A stretch of 41,536 nt of DNA from CAYSCX01 sp964429575 (GCA_964429575.1 CAYSCX010000022.1:1-41536), one strand, 5' to 3'; shown: positions 1-10,094, numbered from the stretch's first letter. Program-made: numbers and translations. The notes: generated by a model from the sequence alone, not told the origin.

Positions 1-403
<403 letters not shown>

Positions 404-565
404 CGAGTGAATCGCTGGCCGCTTCGGCGGCGGCGCCACTTGTGGTCAACGCGTCCCAGAGCCGACGGTGTCGGCTTGGCGACGCACCCGGTCAGGCCGA
501 AAGGCTCGACCAACCCCCGCTCGCACTACTATTTGGTCTTCAGAGCCCGGCCCCCGTTTCGGGGC

Positions 566-578
566 TGGTCTTTGACAA
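566..578 (+). promoter_or_regulatory. boxA-like antitermination element, first copy
   Basis: TGGTCTTTGACAA resembles the rRNA boxA consensus (TGCTCTTTAACAA), the NusB/NusE binding site that lets polymerase read through untranslated rRNA. It lies in the 16S-tRNA spacer just after a GC-rich hairpin (CCCCG/CGGGG at about 551-564). The same 13-mer recurs before 23S. Function is inferred from similarity and position. Confidence 0.55.
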
Positions 579-638
579 GTTCTGGATCGAAGCTCGACTT
601 GAGCCTGCGCTCGGCCGACCGGAGCCAACAAGTCAGGA

Positions 639-715
639 GGGCCTATAGCTCAGCTGGCTAGAGCGTGCCCCTGATAAGGGCAAGGTCGGTAGTTCGACTC
701 TACCTAGGCCCACCA
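639..715 (+). tRNA. tRNA-Ile (GAT)
   Basis: This is a 77-nt cloverleaf including an encoded CCA. The acceptor stem GGGCCTA (639-645) pairs with TAGGCCC (705-711), the anticodon GAT lies at 673-675, and the T-arm reads GGTAGTTCGACTCTACC. It occupies the usual rRNA spacer position directly before tRNA-Ala. Confidence 0.98.
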
Positions 716-820
716 CCGAACTCGTGTACGCGGGATGGGCGACGCCAGCAAGATGGAGCTTGAGCAAGGTACCCGCGCGCGGGCATCGCAAGCATTTCGA
801 TTCGCGGGAGAGACGGACCT

Positions 821-896
821 GGGGCGGTAGCTCAATTGGGAGAGCATCGGCTTTGCAAGCCGGGGGTTGCCGGTTCGATCCCGGTCCGCTCCACCA
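821..896 (+). tRNA. tRNA-Ala (TGC)
   Basis: This is a 76-nt cloverleaf with encoded CCA. The acceptor GGGGCGG (821-827) pairs with CCGCTCC (886-892, one G-U), the anticodon loop TTTGCAA puts TGC at 854-856, and the T-arm reads CCGGTTCGATCCCGG. It is the second spacer tRNA of the operon. Confidence 0.98.
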
Positions 897-916
897 AAAT
901 GCCATCGAGCCCGGAC

Positions 917-932
917 CCGAGTAGCTACTCGG
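917..932 (+). repeat. Perfect palindrome in 23S leader (processing-stem candidate)
   Basis: CCGAGTAGCTACTCGG is its own reverse complement. The core GAGTAGCTACTC recurs in the palindrome after 23S (4112-4129), so the two flanks can pair with each other or fold locally. Pairing across 23S would form the usual RNase III processing stalk. This is inferred from complementarity only. Confidence 0.6.
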
Positions 933-955
933 TCCGCGATTATTAAGTGTTACTA

Positions 956-983
956 CTCATTCCGACGCGAAAGCGGGAATGAG
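956..983 (+). other. Stem-loop in 23S leader
   Basis: CTCATTCC (956-963) pairs with GGAATGAG (976-983), and an inner CGC-GAAA-GCG (966-975) closes on a GNRA-type loop. It lies between the leader palindrome and the second boxA-like element and is probably part of the pre-23S leader structure. Confidence 0.5.
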
Positions 984-992
984 CAGTCGATC

Positions 993-1005
993 TGGTCTTT
1001 GACAA
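993..1005 (+). promoter_or_regulatory. boxA-like antitermination element, second copy
   Basis: TGGTCTTTGACAA is identical to the copy at 566-578 and lies about 67 bases before 23S. Repetition of boxA before each large rRNA is a known arrangement in bacterial rrn operons. The function here is inferred from identity and position. Confidence 0.55.
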
Positions 1006-1070
1006 CTGAATAGCAGGGTACAATCAAGTGCAATAACGTGTAAGTCTTGTATGCAACTCGTGACCTTTAG

Positions 1071-4064
<2,994 letters not shown>

Positions 4065-4111
4065 CTTACTATCTTCTCGGTTTCCGAGTTGATTCTAAAC
4101 GGCTCGTCCGG

Positions 4112-4129
4112 GATGAGTAGCTACTCATC
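4112..4129 (+). repeat. Perfect 18-base palindrome in 23S-5S spacer
   Basis: GATGAGTAGCTACTCATC is a perfect palindrome about 48 bases after 23S. It shares the core GAGTAGCTACTC with the palindrome before 23S. The flanking CTCGGGC here also matches the complement of the upstream GCCCGG, which supports a long-range processing stalk around 23S. Confidence 0.6.
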
Positions 4130-4276
4130 GCTCGGGCGGCCGGGGTCGGAGTCGCATACGAGGCGCGCGTCCGCACTTGATCCCCTGCATTCAGTTTGTC
4201 AAACAAACTTCACCCGCCGCGAAACGGCAGGCGGTTTCATGGGGCCGCCGAAAGCCCGCGAGCGTTGGTGAAAGAG

Positions 4277-4397
4277 TTTCCGGTCGCCATGGCGAGGGGG
4301 AAACACCCGTTCCCATCCCGAACACGGCAGTTAAGCCCCTCAGCGCCGATGGTACTGTGTCTGTAGATGGCACGGGAGAGTAGGACGCGGCCGGGAA
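4277..4397 (+). rRNA. rrf: 5S ribosomal RNA
   Basis: About 121 nt with the conserved 5S core (AAACACCCGTTCCCATCCCG, AACACGGCAGTTAAGCCC, GGGAGAGTAGGACGC). The terminal helix pairs TTTCCGG (4277-4283) with CCGGGAA (4391-4397). The 23S-5S spacer of about 210 nt is rather long and holds the palindrome at 4112 and a small hairpin (AGTTTG-TCAAA-CAAACT near 4193). Confidence 0.95.
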
Positions 4398-4402
4398 ATC
4401 CC

Positions 4403-4437
4403 GAGGGCGGAGCGCAAGCTCCGCCCTCTATTTTTTG
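4403..4437 (+). terminator. Intrinsic terminator of the rRNA operon
   Basis: GAGGGCGGAGC (4403-4413) pairs perfectly with GCTCCGCCCTC (4418-4428) around a GCAA tetraloop, followed by a T-rich tail at 4429-4436. It starts six bases after 5S, so it ends the rrn transcript. The remaining bases to 4520 show no feature. Confidence 0.93.
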
Positions 4438-4520
4438 GGCGGGCATTCAAACGGGAGCCAACCGGGTGTGCTCACTACCTAGACATCGGCAAGCTTCACG
4501 CGTCGCTCGCCTCCGCGCGT

Positions 4521-5207
4521 GTGACGTCGGCATACCGTTCGACGGAATGCCCCGGCGCGCTCAACGCGATCGCCGACGTGCGAGGCGTCGAGGTTGGTCA
4601 CACGATGCTCATCCGCGACAACGAAAGACTCATCGTCGGCCGGGGGCCGGTGCGCACAAGAGTGACCGCGATTCTGCCGCGCGGTCGTCGCGACGACCGC
4701 CCGGTCTTCGCAGCAATATTCTCCCAAAACGGCAACGGCGAGATGACCGGCAGCCGCTGGATCGAGGAGTCCGGCGTGCTTGCAGGCCCGGTAACGATCA
4801 CCAACACGCACAGCGTGCGCGTCGTCCACGACGCGCTCATCGCATGGCAGGTGGAGCGGCGGCGGCTGGACCGTGGGCACCCTCGTCCAACTGAACTGCG
4901 GGACGCCTTACCAGCTCACGATTGCAGGCGCCTCGCTTTTGCCGCATCAGTTGAAGCGCGACACGACGGGTCCGAACGCCATAGCAGGCTGTTGAAAAAC
5001 TGATTTTCAACAGCCTGCTCCCTCTCTCGAATCTCCCCCCGGAGGGAGAGAAGTTTAGGAAGGCAGCCAGTTTTTACGCAGGGTGTTGGGGACGAAGTCG
5101 ATGTCATTCTGAACTCCGAGGCTTTTCTCAACACCCTGATCGTGGTCAAGGCGCTGCCGATCGAGCGAGCGCGCGAGATGCTTACGCGGTACGGACGAAG
5201 CGCTTGA
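4521..5207 (+). pseudogene. Broken DmpA-type aminopeptidase (P1/S58 family)
   Basis: The N-terminal third (GTG start at 4521) matches DmpA/P1-family L-aminopeptidases: NAIADVRGVEVGHTMLI, TRVTAILPRG, VFAAIFSQNGNGEMTG, WIEESGVLAGPVTITNTHS. After VHDALIAW (near 4845) the frame fails, and a different frame continues with GGGWTVGTLVQLNCGTPYQL (about 4856-4915), a motif that in intact proteins lies roughly 100 residues further on. The segment carrying the catalytic serine is therefore deleted. A third block, FLNTLIVVKALPIERAREML then TRYGRSA and stop (about 5118-5207), resembles the family C-terminus. A transposon-end-like hairpin (4983-5019) sits between blocks two and three. No functional enzyme can be made. 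Confidence 0.85.
4983..5019. repeat. 16-bp perfect inverted repeat, insertion-sequence end-like
   Basis: AGCAGGCTGTTGAAAA (4983-4998) and TTTTCAACAGCCTGCT (5004-5019) are perfect reverse complements around five bases (ACTGA). GGCTGTTGAAAA is the kind of terminal repeat found on several insertion-sequence families. Two ends face each other with no transposase between, inside the dmpA remnant. It may be a deletion scar, a very small MITE, or a hairpin acting as a terminator. Confidence 0.6.
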
Positions 5208-5209
5208 GG

Positions 5210-5241
5210 AAACGAGAAAGGGCGGCTCGAAGGAGCCGCCC
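5210..5241 (-). terminator. Terminator of the zinc-ribbon gene
   Basis: Read on the minus strand, GGGCGGCTC pairs with GAGCCGCCC (positions 5220-5228 and 5233-5241, loop CTTC), followed by the T-rich TTTCTCGTTT. It lies 23 bases beyond the stop codon of the 5264-5446 gene, a typical Rho-independent arrangement. Confidence 0.75.
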
Positions 5242-5263
5242 CGCAAATCAAATCGCAATTAAA

Positions 5264-5446
5264 TCAGTGTTTGGTTTCGATGCGCCGGCCGTAGGTGACT
5301 TCGCCTTTGTCAACGCGCAGGCTGAAGCCGCACTCAGGGTTGGTGCAGACCCACGCTTTGAACATGACCGAGGCGCCTTCCTGACCGTAGTCAGAGAGGG
5401 GAATCAGCGCCCCGTTATTGCACTTCTGGCACTTCGGCCAGTCCAT
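5264..5446 (-). CDS. Small zinc-ribbon-like protein, 60 aa
   Basis: A 60-residue protein of unknown function. CQKC (residues 7-10) and CTNPEC (residues 34-39) form two cysteine pairs separated by about 23 residues, as in rubredoxin-like or zinc-ribbon knuckles, so it probably binds one zinc ion. It has no signal peptide or membrane segment. The start is well supported: AAGGAGG lies seven bases before the ATG. A good terminator follows, so it is a monocistronic gene. It could be an independent regulator or a metal-binding accessory protein; I cannot assign a family. Confidence 0.8.
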   Translation of the reverse strand: MDWPKCQKCNNGALIPLSDYGQEGASVMFKAWVCTNPECGFSLRVDKGEVTYGRRIETKH

Positions 5447-5980
5447 CCAGCCGCCTCCTTCAGGCCAGCCCGAACGCCCGCAACGTTCCGCGCAAGAAGC
5501 TATCGGACGGCAGGTTCTAAATCAACGCAGTTAGCCACCGGCTTCAGAGGCTCGCCGGGCGGTCGGTTGCGGGAAATTCCGGCTGATTCTTGCCTTGGTC
5601 GGCCTCGCCTGGCGTGCACACGACACTCTCGCGCCCATCATCTCCGAGTCCGGCTTGGCGTTCCAGCATGAGCGGTTCGGCAACCCCGGCTCTACCTGTC
5701 GGAAAGAAATTTGACTCTCTTCCATGTGGTCTGCGGTCCTAACGGCACGATCCAGTCGGTGACCGAGGAGCGGCTGTCGGGAGCGCCTGAGACGCTTCCC
5801 ACGGGCCAACCTCGGGGAGGCACAAGTATCCGGTAAAGAGTTTGGGGCGCGCGAACATCGCGGCCGTTCTGGCGTCACCATGCGAGATAGGCGATCGATC
5901 AGGTTGAACGTGATGCGTCGTTCGAGCGCGCGAGGAGAGTGTCTGTGGTGGTTGTGCGTGTCATCACTGGCCAATGGTAG
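5447..5980. other. Gene-poor interval
   Basis: No gene with a convincing start is visible between the zinc-ribbon gene and hicA. A short plus-strand reading frame from about 5669 to 5836 (ending GGTSIR then stop) has coding-like G/C third positions but no ATG and no recognised similarity; it may be a gene remnant. The long minus-strand open frame across 5531-5974 is arginine- and serine-rich and looks like a chance GC-rich frame. Confidence 0.4.
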
Positions 5981-6211
5981 TCAGAGGCGTCGGAGAAAGT
6001 GTTCAACGGTCAGGCCGGACTGTTCGATGATCGATTCAAGAGTTCGCCGCTTCAGATCCCAGCTGTGCATGGGAAGCGTCACTCTTAGATGCGGATCCCC
6101 AGGGCTCTTGAGAATGAAGTGACTGCCGGTCTTCCGATCGACGACGAATCCCGCGCGTTCGAGCGCACGTAGAACGCGCCGCGGCCGAAGCGCGGGAAGA
6201 CGCGTCTTCAT
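5981..6211 (-). CDS. hicA: HicA-family mRNA interferase toxin
   Basis: 76 aa, normal length for HicA/YcfA toxins, small dsRBD-fold ribonucleases that cleave mRNA on the ribosome. The N-terminal helix RRVLRALERAGF and the strand GSHFILKSP carry the family signature; His31 in GSHF is the expected catalytic histidine. The tail LTVEHFLRRL is typical. Its ATG overlaps the stop of hicB by four bases (ATGA), so the two are translationally coupled with the antitoxin first. The toxin looks intact. Confidence 0.92.
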   Translation of the reverse strand: MKTRLPALRPRRVLRALERAGFVVDRKTGSHFILKSPGDPHLRVTLPMHSWDLKRRTLESIIEQSGLTVEHFLRRL

Positions 6212-6489
6212 GCCGCGTCGACCGATACTTCGATTTTCTCCTTGACCGGTTTGAGCCTGAGTGGCTTGTCCGCTGGGACTGCGAGGCCTGCGGTACGGAG
6301 GCTCTCGATGTAGCCGGCGATTGCGTCGCGTGCCATCGCGCGAGCCTCTTCCAGAGAATCACCCTCAGTCACAAGTCCGGGCAGGGCGGGGCAGGTCACG
6401 ACGTATCCGCCCTCTTCGGCGGGCTCGAACAGCACGGTGAAGCAGTAGACCCTCGCCTTCAGTGACGACCTATTGCGCTTCGCCTTCAT
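6208..6489 (-). CDS. hicB: HicB-family antitoxin
   Basis: 93 aa from the ATG at 6489 (MKAKRNRSS). The core YCFTVLFEPAEEGGYVVTCP, ALPGLVTEGDSLEEA, then DAIAGYIESL is the degenerate RNase H-like HicB fold that neutralises HicA. The C-terminal helix-turn-helix seen in longer HicB proteins is absent, as in the short HicB class, so any autoregulation would use another surface. An in-frame extension upstream to 6582 is possible, but a -10 box (TATACT) lies inside it, which favours the shorter start. Confidence 0.88.
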   Translation of the reverse strand: MKAKRNRSSLKARVYCFTVLFEPAEEGGYVVTCPALPGLVTEGDSLEEARAMARDAIAGYIESLRTAGLAVPADKPLRLKPVKEKIEVSVDAA

Positions 6490-6495
6490 AAGACG

Positions 6496-6501
6496 AGTAT
6501 A
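6496..6501 (-). promoter_or_regulatory. Candidate -10 box of hicBA, leaderless
   Basis: TATACT on the minus strand ends only six bases before the hicB ATG (TATACTCGTCTTATG). If used, transcription would start at or next to the start codon, giving a leaderless mRNA. No good -35 hexamer is visible at 16-18 bases, so support is modest. Confidence 0.35.
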
Positions 6502-6615
6502 GAATTCGCCGCTGTCAGTTGCACGCGAGGCGGACGCAAGAATGACCAAATGGACACCGTGCCGCCGCCGAGGTGATGCCACCCGTCGCTTCAGGCCGCA
6601 TCGGGCGGGCTCGGG

Positions 6616-6638
6616 GTGACTCGACGGAGTCGAGTCAC
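6616..6638 (-). terminator. Hairpin overlapping the spoVR stop codon
   Basis: GTGACTCGAC (6616-6625) and GTCGAGTCAC (6629-6638) form a perfect 10-bp stem with a three-base loop. It includes the TGA of spoVR. No T tract follows on the minus strand, so it may protect the mRNA end or assist Rho-dependent termination. Confidence 0.4.
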
Positions 6639-8074
6639 TTCAGCGCGCGGACGGAGAAGCCGCGGTCGTTACAGCAGAGCAGCGATTTCTTGCTCTCGAG
6701 CACCGTCTCCAGCACCACCTCCCGTCCCCACAGACGCTGCAGGTAGGCGAGGGTTTTTTCGGCGTATTCGAGATGCAGGTCGCGGCCGTCGTGGTCGTGC
6801 TTCAGGTATAGCGTGCGGGTCTGGCCGAAGTCGGCGTCCTCGACTTTGATCACTGGTATCGAGTTGCTGCCGATGCTCCTGATGAGCGTCTCCTTGACCG
6901 GTTTCCAGCCTTCCTCGTCGGAGACCTTGCTGACCACGTACTCCTCGCCGCGCGTCTCGTATTCGAAGATGTCCAACTCGCGCATCAAATCTTCGGTCAG
7001 GTAGCGGCGCAGAAAAGAGGTGTCGCGCTCGACTTCGCGCACCTCGAAGAGTTTCTGGGTGCCGGGTTTATCCGGCGCACCGTACTTTTCGATCTCTTCT
7101 TTGGTCGGCTCGGTGTGGCGCCGGTAGATGTCTTCCCAAATCTTGAAGCCGAGGAAGTATGGATTAATCTGGCCGGGAACCGGGCAGACGGTCTGGTTGT
7201 GACGCACGAGGAACTCGATCCGCAAGCCCTGCTCGAGGTCGAGCGAATCCATGATCTGCTTGTGCCAGTAACTCGCCCAGCCCTCGTTCATGATCTTGGT
7301 CTCCATCATGGGGAGGATAAACTTGCTCTCCTCGTCCACGATGGTGAGCAGGTCCTTTTCCCAATCCGCGAGGTACGGATTGTGGTCGCGAATGAAGAGC
7401 AGCACGTCCTCATCGGGCTCCAGCGGGACCTTATGCAGATCGGGTTCATGGATTTCGGGACGTACATGGATGCGCTGGAACGGATCCGGAGGTGGATGGG
7501 CCGCATCGACCGCGCGGTCGATCTGCTCCGATGGTGAGACTTTCTTGATGGCGAGGTTACGGCGGCATTGGAATGCGAGCGCGTGAGCTGCGTCGAGCAC
7601 CCGCTCGATCTTGTCCAGTCCGATCGAAGGATCCTCGACGTAGCGCCGCACGCGCATCGCATGCGCCTTGAAAGTTTCGATGGTGAGTTCGGGGCGGGTC
7701 GCGGTGCGGAAGGTGAAATTGTTCTTGAAGAAGTCGTTGTGGCCGTACACGTGCGCCATCGTGAGCAACTGAAGCAGCAGCGTGTTGTCGCGCATCAAGT
7801 ACGCGATGGGTGGATTGGAGTTGATCACCATCTCGTACGGCAGTCCAGTTACGCCGTGGTCGTAGAGCGTTTTGAGCTTCTCGTAGGCTTTTCCGTACGA
7901 CCAATGCGGATAGTGAGAAGGCGTTCCGCCGTACGCCATGTAGCCGAGCATCTGGTTGTGGTCGCAGATCACGAACTCCTGCGGGAAGCAGTCCAGACCG
8001 AGCGAGTCGGCCTTGTCGCGGATGCGCTTGTCCCACTCGACCAGGTCCGGGAGTTCGTAGTTGGCCATGGTCAC
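6635..8074 (-). CDS. spoVR: SpoVR/YcgB family protein
   Basis: 479 aa, close to the usual ~510 of YcgB/SpoVR. Family hallmarks include VEWDKRIRDKADSLGLDCFP, YGGTPSHYPHWSYGKAYEKL, YGHNDFFKNNF, MNEGWASYWHKQIMD and NPYFLGFKIWEDI. The HNDFF and NEGWASYWH segments carry conserved His/Glu residues of unknown role. SpoVR is needed for the spore cortex in Bacillus, but in non-sporulating bacteria it travels with prkA and yeaH as a stress/stationary-phase module. It starts seven bases after the yeaH stop, so it is co-transcribed with yeaH. Confidence 0.96.
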   Translation of the reverse strand: MTMANYELPDLVEWDKRIRDKADSLGLDCFPQEFVICDHNQMLGYMAYGGTPSHYPHWSYGKAYEKLKTLYDHGVTGLPYEMVINSNPPIAYLMRDNTLLLQLLTMAHVYGHNDFFKNNFTFRTATRPELTIETFKAHAMRVRRYVEDPSIGLDKIERVLDAAHALAFQCRRNLAIKKVSPSEQIDRAVDAAHPPPDPFQRIHVRPEIHEPDLHKVPLEPDEDVLLFIRDHNPYLADWEKDLLTIVDEESKFILPMMETKIMNEGWASYWHKQIMDSLDLEQGLRIEFLVRHNQTVCPVPGQINPYFLGFKIWEDIYRRHTEPTKEEIEKYGAPDKPGTQKLFEVREVERDTSFLRRYLTEDLMRELDIFEYETRGEEYVVSKVSDEEGWKPVKETLIRSIGSNSIPVIKVEDADFGQTRTLYLKHDHDGRDLHLEYAEKTLAYLQRLWGREVVLETVLESKKSLLCCNDRGFSVRALK

Positions 8075-8081
8075 CGCGGGA

Positions 8082-9401
8082 TTATGCGGATTCCTTGAAG
8101 CGGTCCTTGGCCAGGAACGCCTTGAAGCTCGGCCAGATGTCTTCCTTGCGCTCGATCAGCACGGTGTGGAAGTTCGGCGCCTGGAGCCGGCGGAAGACGT
8201 TAAGCATCGAGGATTCGTAATAGCGCGATCCGAGCGGCTTGATCTCGCCGTACCCGAACAGGTTGGAAAGCTCCGCGAGTTCCTCGGCGGCCTTGAGCGC
8301 CGCGGGATTGTCGGAGTCGAAGTTGTCGCCGTCGGAGCAGTGGAACGCGTAGATGTTCCACAGCGACGGATGGTATCGCTCAGCAATTATGTCGAGACCC
8401 TTCTGGTAGCCCGATGAAATGAACGTTCCGCCCGATTCGCCCTTGTGGAAGAACTCTTCTTCGGTGACTTCGGACGCCTCGGTGTGATGCGCGATGAAGA
8501 CGATCTCGACGTTGCGGTAGCGGGTCGCGATGAACTGGTAGAGGAGGAAGAAGAAGCTCCGCGCGAGATACTTCTTCATCGTGTCCATCGACCCCGAGGT
8601 GTCCATGATGCAAAGCACGACCGCGTTGGATTCCTCGCGCATGTCCACTTCGACGTGCTTGTAGCGGAGATCGTCGGTGTGGAACGGGAAGCGGCGACCT
8701 GCGCGAGCAGGCATCGGAGCGGCAACGATGGTGGCGTCTTCGTCCGCGAACACATCGGCGATGGCGACGTCGTCGCCGAGCGGCTCGGAGTCATCGACTG
8801 CGACGGCGGGCGCGACATCGGGCGAGACTTGCGCGGCGGGCCGCGACCGCTGGGTCGCGAGCATGCGCATCACGCGCTGCTTCGCGGTGCGGCGTTTGTC
8901 GAGCCGGACGCGGACGCCGACGTGGCGGTATCCTTTGCGCTTGCTGGAGCGTTCGGACTGGATTTCGCGCAGCGCGCGGCGCTCGAGGTTGGGCAACTCA
9001 AGATCCTCGAACATGATCTCGATTAGTTCTTCGAGCGTGACATCGGTTTCGTAGTAATCGATACCGGGGCGATCGCCCGCGCGATCGTCACCCTTGCCGA
9101 CGCCCTCCTTGCCCGCCTTGCCGACTACCTGGCCCGGGCGCGTGTCGCCATCGCCCTGCGATGCTCCCGCAGAGTTCTCGCCATAGACGAAGCGGTATTC
9201 CTTGATGCCGCGCAGCGGGACCTTGATGACGCGGTCCTTGTCTTTGCCGATGATGGATTCCTCGGCGATTATGTCGGCGATGTTCTCGCGGATGGACTCG
9301 CGGACTTTCTGGCGGTGACGCAGGCGGTCGCCGGCGGAGCGATCGGAGCGCTCGGCGTCAGAGGTTCGGTATTCGCGGAAGATTGTGTCGCCGGTGGGCA
9401 T
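8082..9401 (-). CDS. yeaH: YeaH/YhbH family protein (DUF444, VWA-like)
   Basis: 439 aa, similar to E. coli YeaH (~427). The N-terminus (FREYRTSDAERSDRSAGDRL...RHRQKVRESIRENI) and RGIKEYRFVYG are family signatures. A von Willebrand A-type domain follows, with the MIDAS motif DTSGS at residues 267-271. Residues about 185-235 form an acidic, alanine-rich, probably disordered linker. YeaH works with the PrkA kinase (YeaG) in nutrient-stress responses of enterobacteria; the biochemical role is unsettled. A GAGGG Shine-Dalgarno lies eight bases before the ATG. Confidence 0.95.
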   Translation of the reverse strand: MPTGDTIFREYRTSDAERSDRSAGDRLRHRQKVRESIRENIADIIAEESIIGKDKDRVIKVPLRGIKEYRFVYGENSAGASQGDGDTRPGQVVGKAGKEGVGKGDDRAGDRPGIDYYETDVTLEELIEIMFEDLELPNLERRALREIQSERSSKRKGYRHVGVRVRLDKRRTAKQRVMRMLATQRSRPAAQVSPDVAPAVAVDDSEPLGDDVAIADVFADEDATIVAAPMPARAGRRFPFHTDDLRYKHVEVDMREESNAVVLCIMDTSGSMDTMKKYLARSFFFLLYQFIATRYRNVEIVFIAHHTEASEVTEEEFFHKGESGGTFISSGYQKGLDIIAERYHPSLWNIYAFHCSDGDNFDSDNPAALKAAEELAELSNLFGYGEIKPLGSRYYESSMLNVFRRLQAPNFHTVLIERKEDIWPSFKAFLAKDRFKESA

Positions 9402-9437
9402 GATCAGCCCTCAAATGCGCTGGAATGCGTAATTTGC

Positions 9438-9460
9438 GTTTTCGCTTTCAGGGCGAAAAC
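9438..9460 (-). other. Stem-loop in yeaH leader
   Basis: GTTTTCGC (9438-9445) pairs perfectly with GCGAAAAC (9453-9460) around seven bases. It would lie in the 5' untranslated region of yeaH-spoVR, about 40-60 bases before the start codon. A regulatory role is only possible, not shown. Confidence 0.3.
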
Positions 9461-9491
9461 CACAATGGGTGGTAGGAGCGGGATCGGTGGC

Positions 9492-9518
9492 ATACTAAAG
9501 CTGGGTTCGTTTTGTCCA
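9492..9518 (-). promoter_or_regulatory. Possible yeaH-spoVR promoter
   Basis: Minus-strand TGGACA (9513-9518) and TAGTAT (9492-9497) resemble -35 and -10 hexamers, but the 15-base spacing is short. It lies about 90 bases upstream of yeaH. Since prkA is more than a kilobase away with debris between, yeaH needs its own promoter or long read-through. Confidence 0.3.
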
Positions 9519-9684
9519 GATTTTAATATTTTCGCGTTGCACTTTCCGGCGGCAAGCGCGCAATCGGGATTATACGCCTCGGTCGGAGGGGCCGCACCAT
9601 GTTCAAAGGGCTACGAGGGGGCGGTGTGCACAAGGGCAGCCGGCTGAGTGAGGCGCGCGAGGTAATTCGCGGATGCGAAAGACG

Positions 9685-9725
9685 CCGGGATTCTTCGATT
9701 CGCAAACTTCGCTCTGAATGACAAA
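9685..9725. repeat. Dispersed-repeat fragment
   Basis: A segment beginning GGGATTCTTCGATTCGC and ending TCGCTCTGAATGACAAA resembles the intergenic repeat found in many environmental genomes with the theme ATTCTTCGCTTCGCTCAGAATGAC. Its source is unknown. A second related piece (TACCCTGAGC...GGGCTCGCGATGAC on the minus strand) lies at 9838-9875. Assignment is from memory of the pattern. Confidence 0.5.
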
Positions 9726-9763
9726 GGGACCTGAAGCATCGCGATCCGCCCTCTTTGTCCTCC

Positions 9764-9787
9764 GCCTCTCCCTGACCTGGGAGAGGC
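9764..9787. repeat. REP-like palindrome
   Basis: GCCTCTCCC (9764-9772) pairs with GGGAGAGGC (9779-9787) around TGACCT. It belongs to the same class of short intergenic palindromes as those near 10100 and 10550 but has a different sequence. Confidence 0.55.
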
Positions 9788-9831
9788 CGCTCGCAGGCGA
9801 AGCGGTGCGAGCGGGAGAGGGCGCGCGCCTC

Positions 9832-10085
9832 TCACCGGTCATCGCGAGCCCGTCGAGGTTGCTCAGGGTAAACTCTGCGAGGAATCCCGGATATCTGCGA
9901 ACGCTCATCCGGCGTGTCAGGCGCATCATCGAGGAGGGCGCGCCGGTCGGGATTGATCGACTCGATGAGGCTGATTTTCTTCGCGCGCGACCAACCCTTG
10001 ATCTGCTTTTCGCGCGCGATTGCGTCGGTGAGCGGCGCATCGAGCGCAGTCTGCAGCCAGTCAAGCGAACGGGCCGACAGCTCAG
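9832..10085 (-). pseudogene. Remnant of a GIY-YIG endonuclease-like gene
   Basis: One minus-strand frame reads LTDAIAREKQIKGWSRAKKI then SLIESINPDRRALLDD, the C-terminal signature of small GIY-YIG family proteins (typical form AIAREKQIKGW-R-KKIALIE--NP-W-DL). The N-terminal half with the GIY and YIG motifs is missing; upstream there is only a REP palindrome (10095-10114). After LLDD the frame runs into a dispersed-repeat tail and stops at 9832. It is a fragment, not a functional gene. Confidence 0.75.
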
Positions 10086-10094
10086 GTTTCTTCT

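Noticed and set aside
5531..5974. 147-codon minus-strand frame in the gene-poor region
   Set aside because: Basic, serine-rich translation without recognisable domain or ribosome site; probably chance.
9603..10064. 153-codon minus-strand frame
   Set aside because: A different frame over the same bases gives the clear GIY-YIG C-terminal motif; this one is repeat sequence and shadow.
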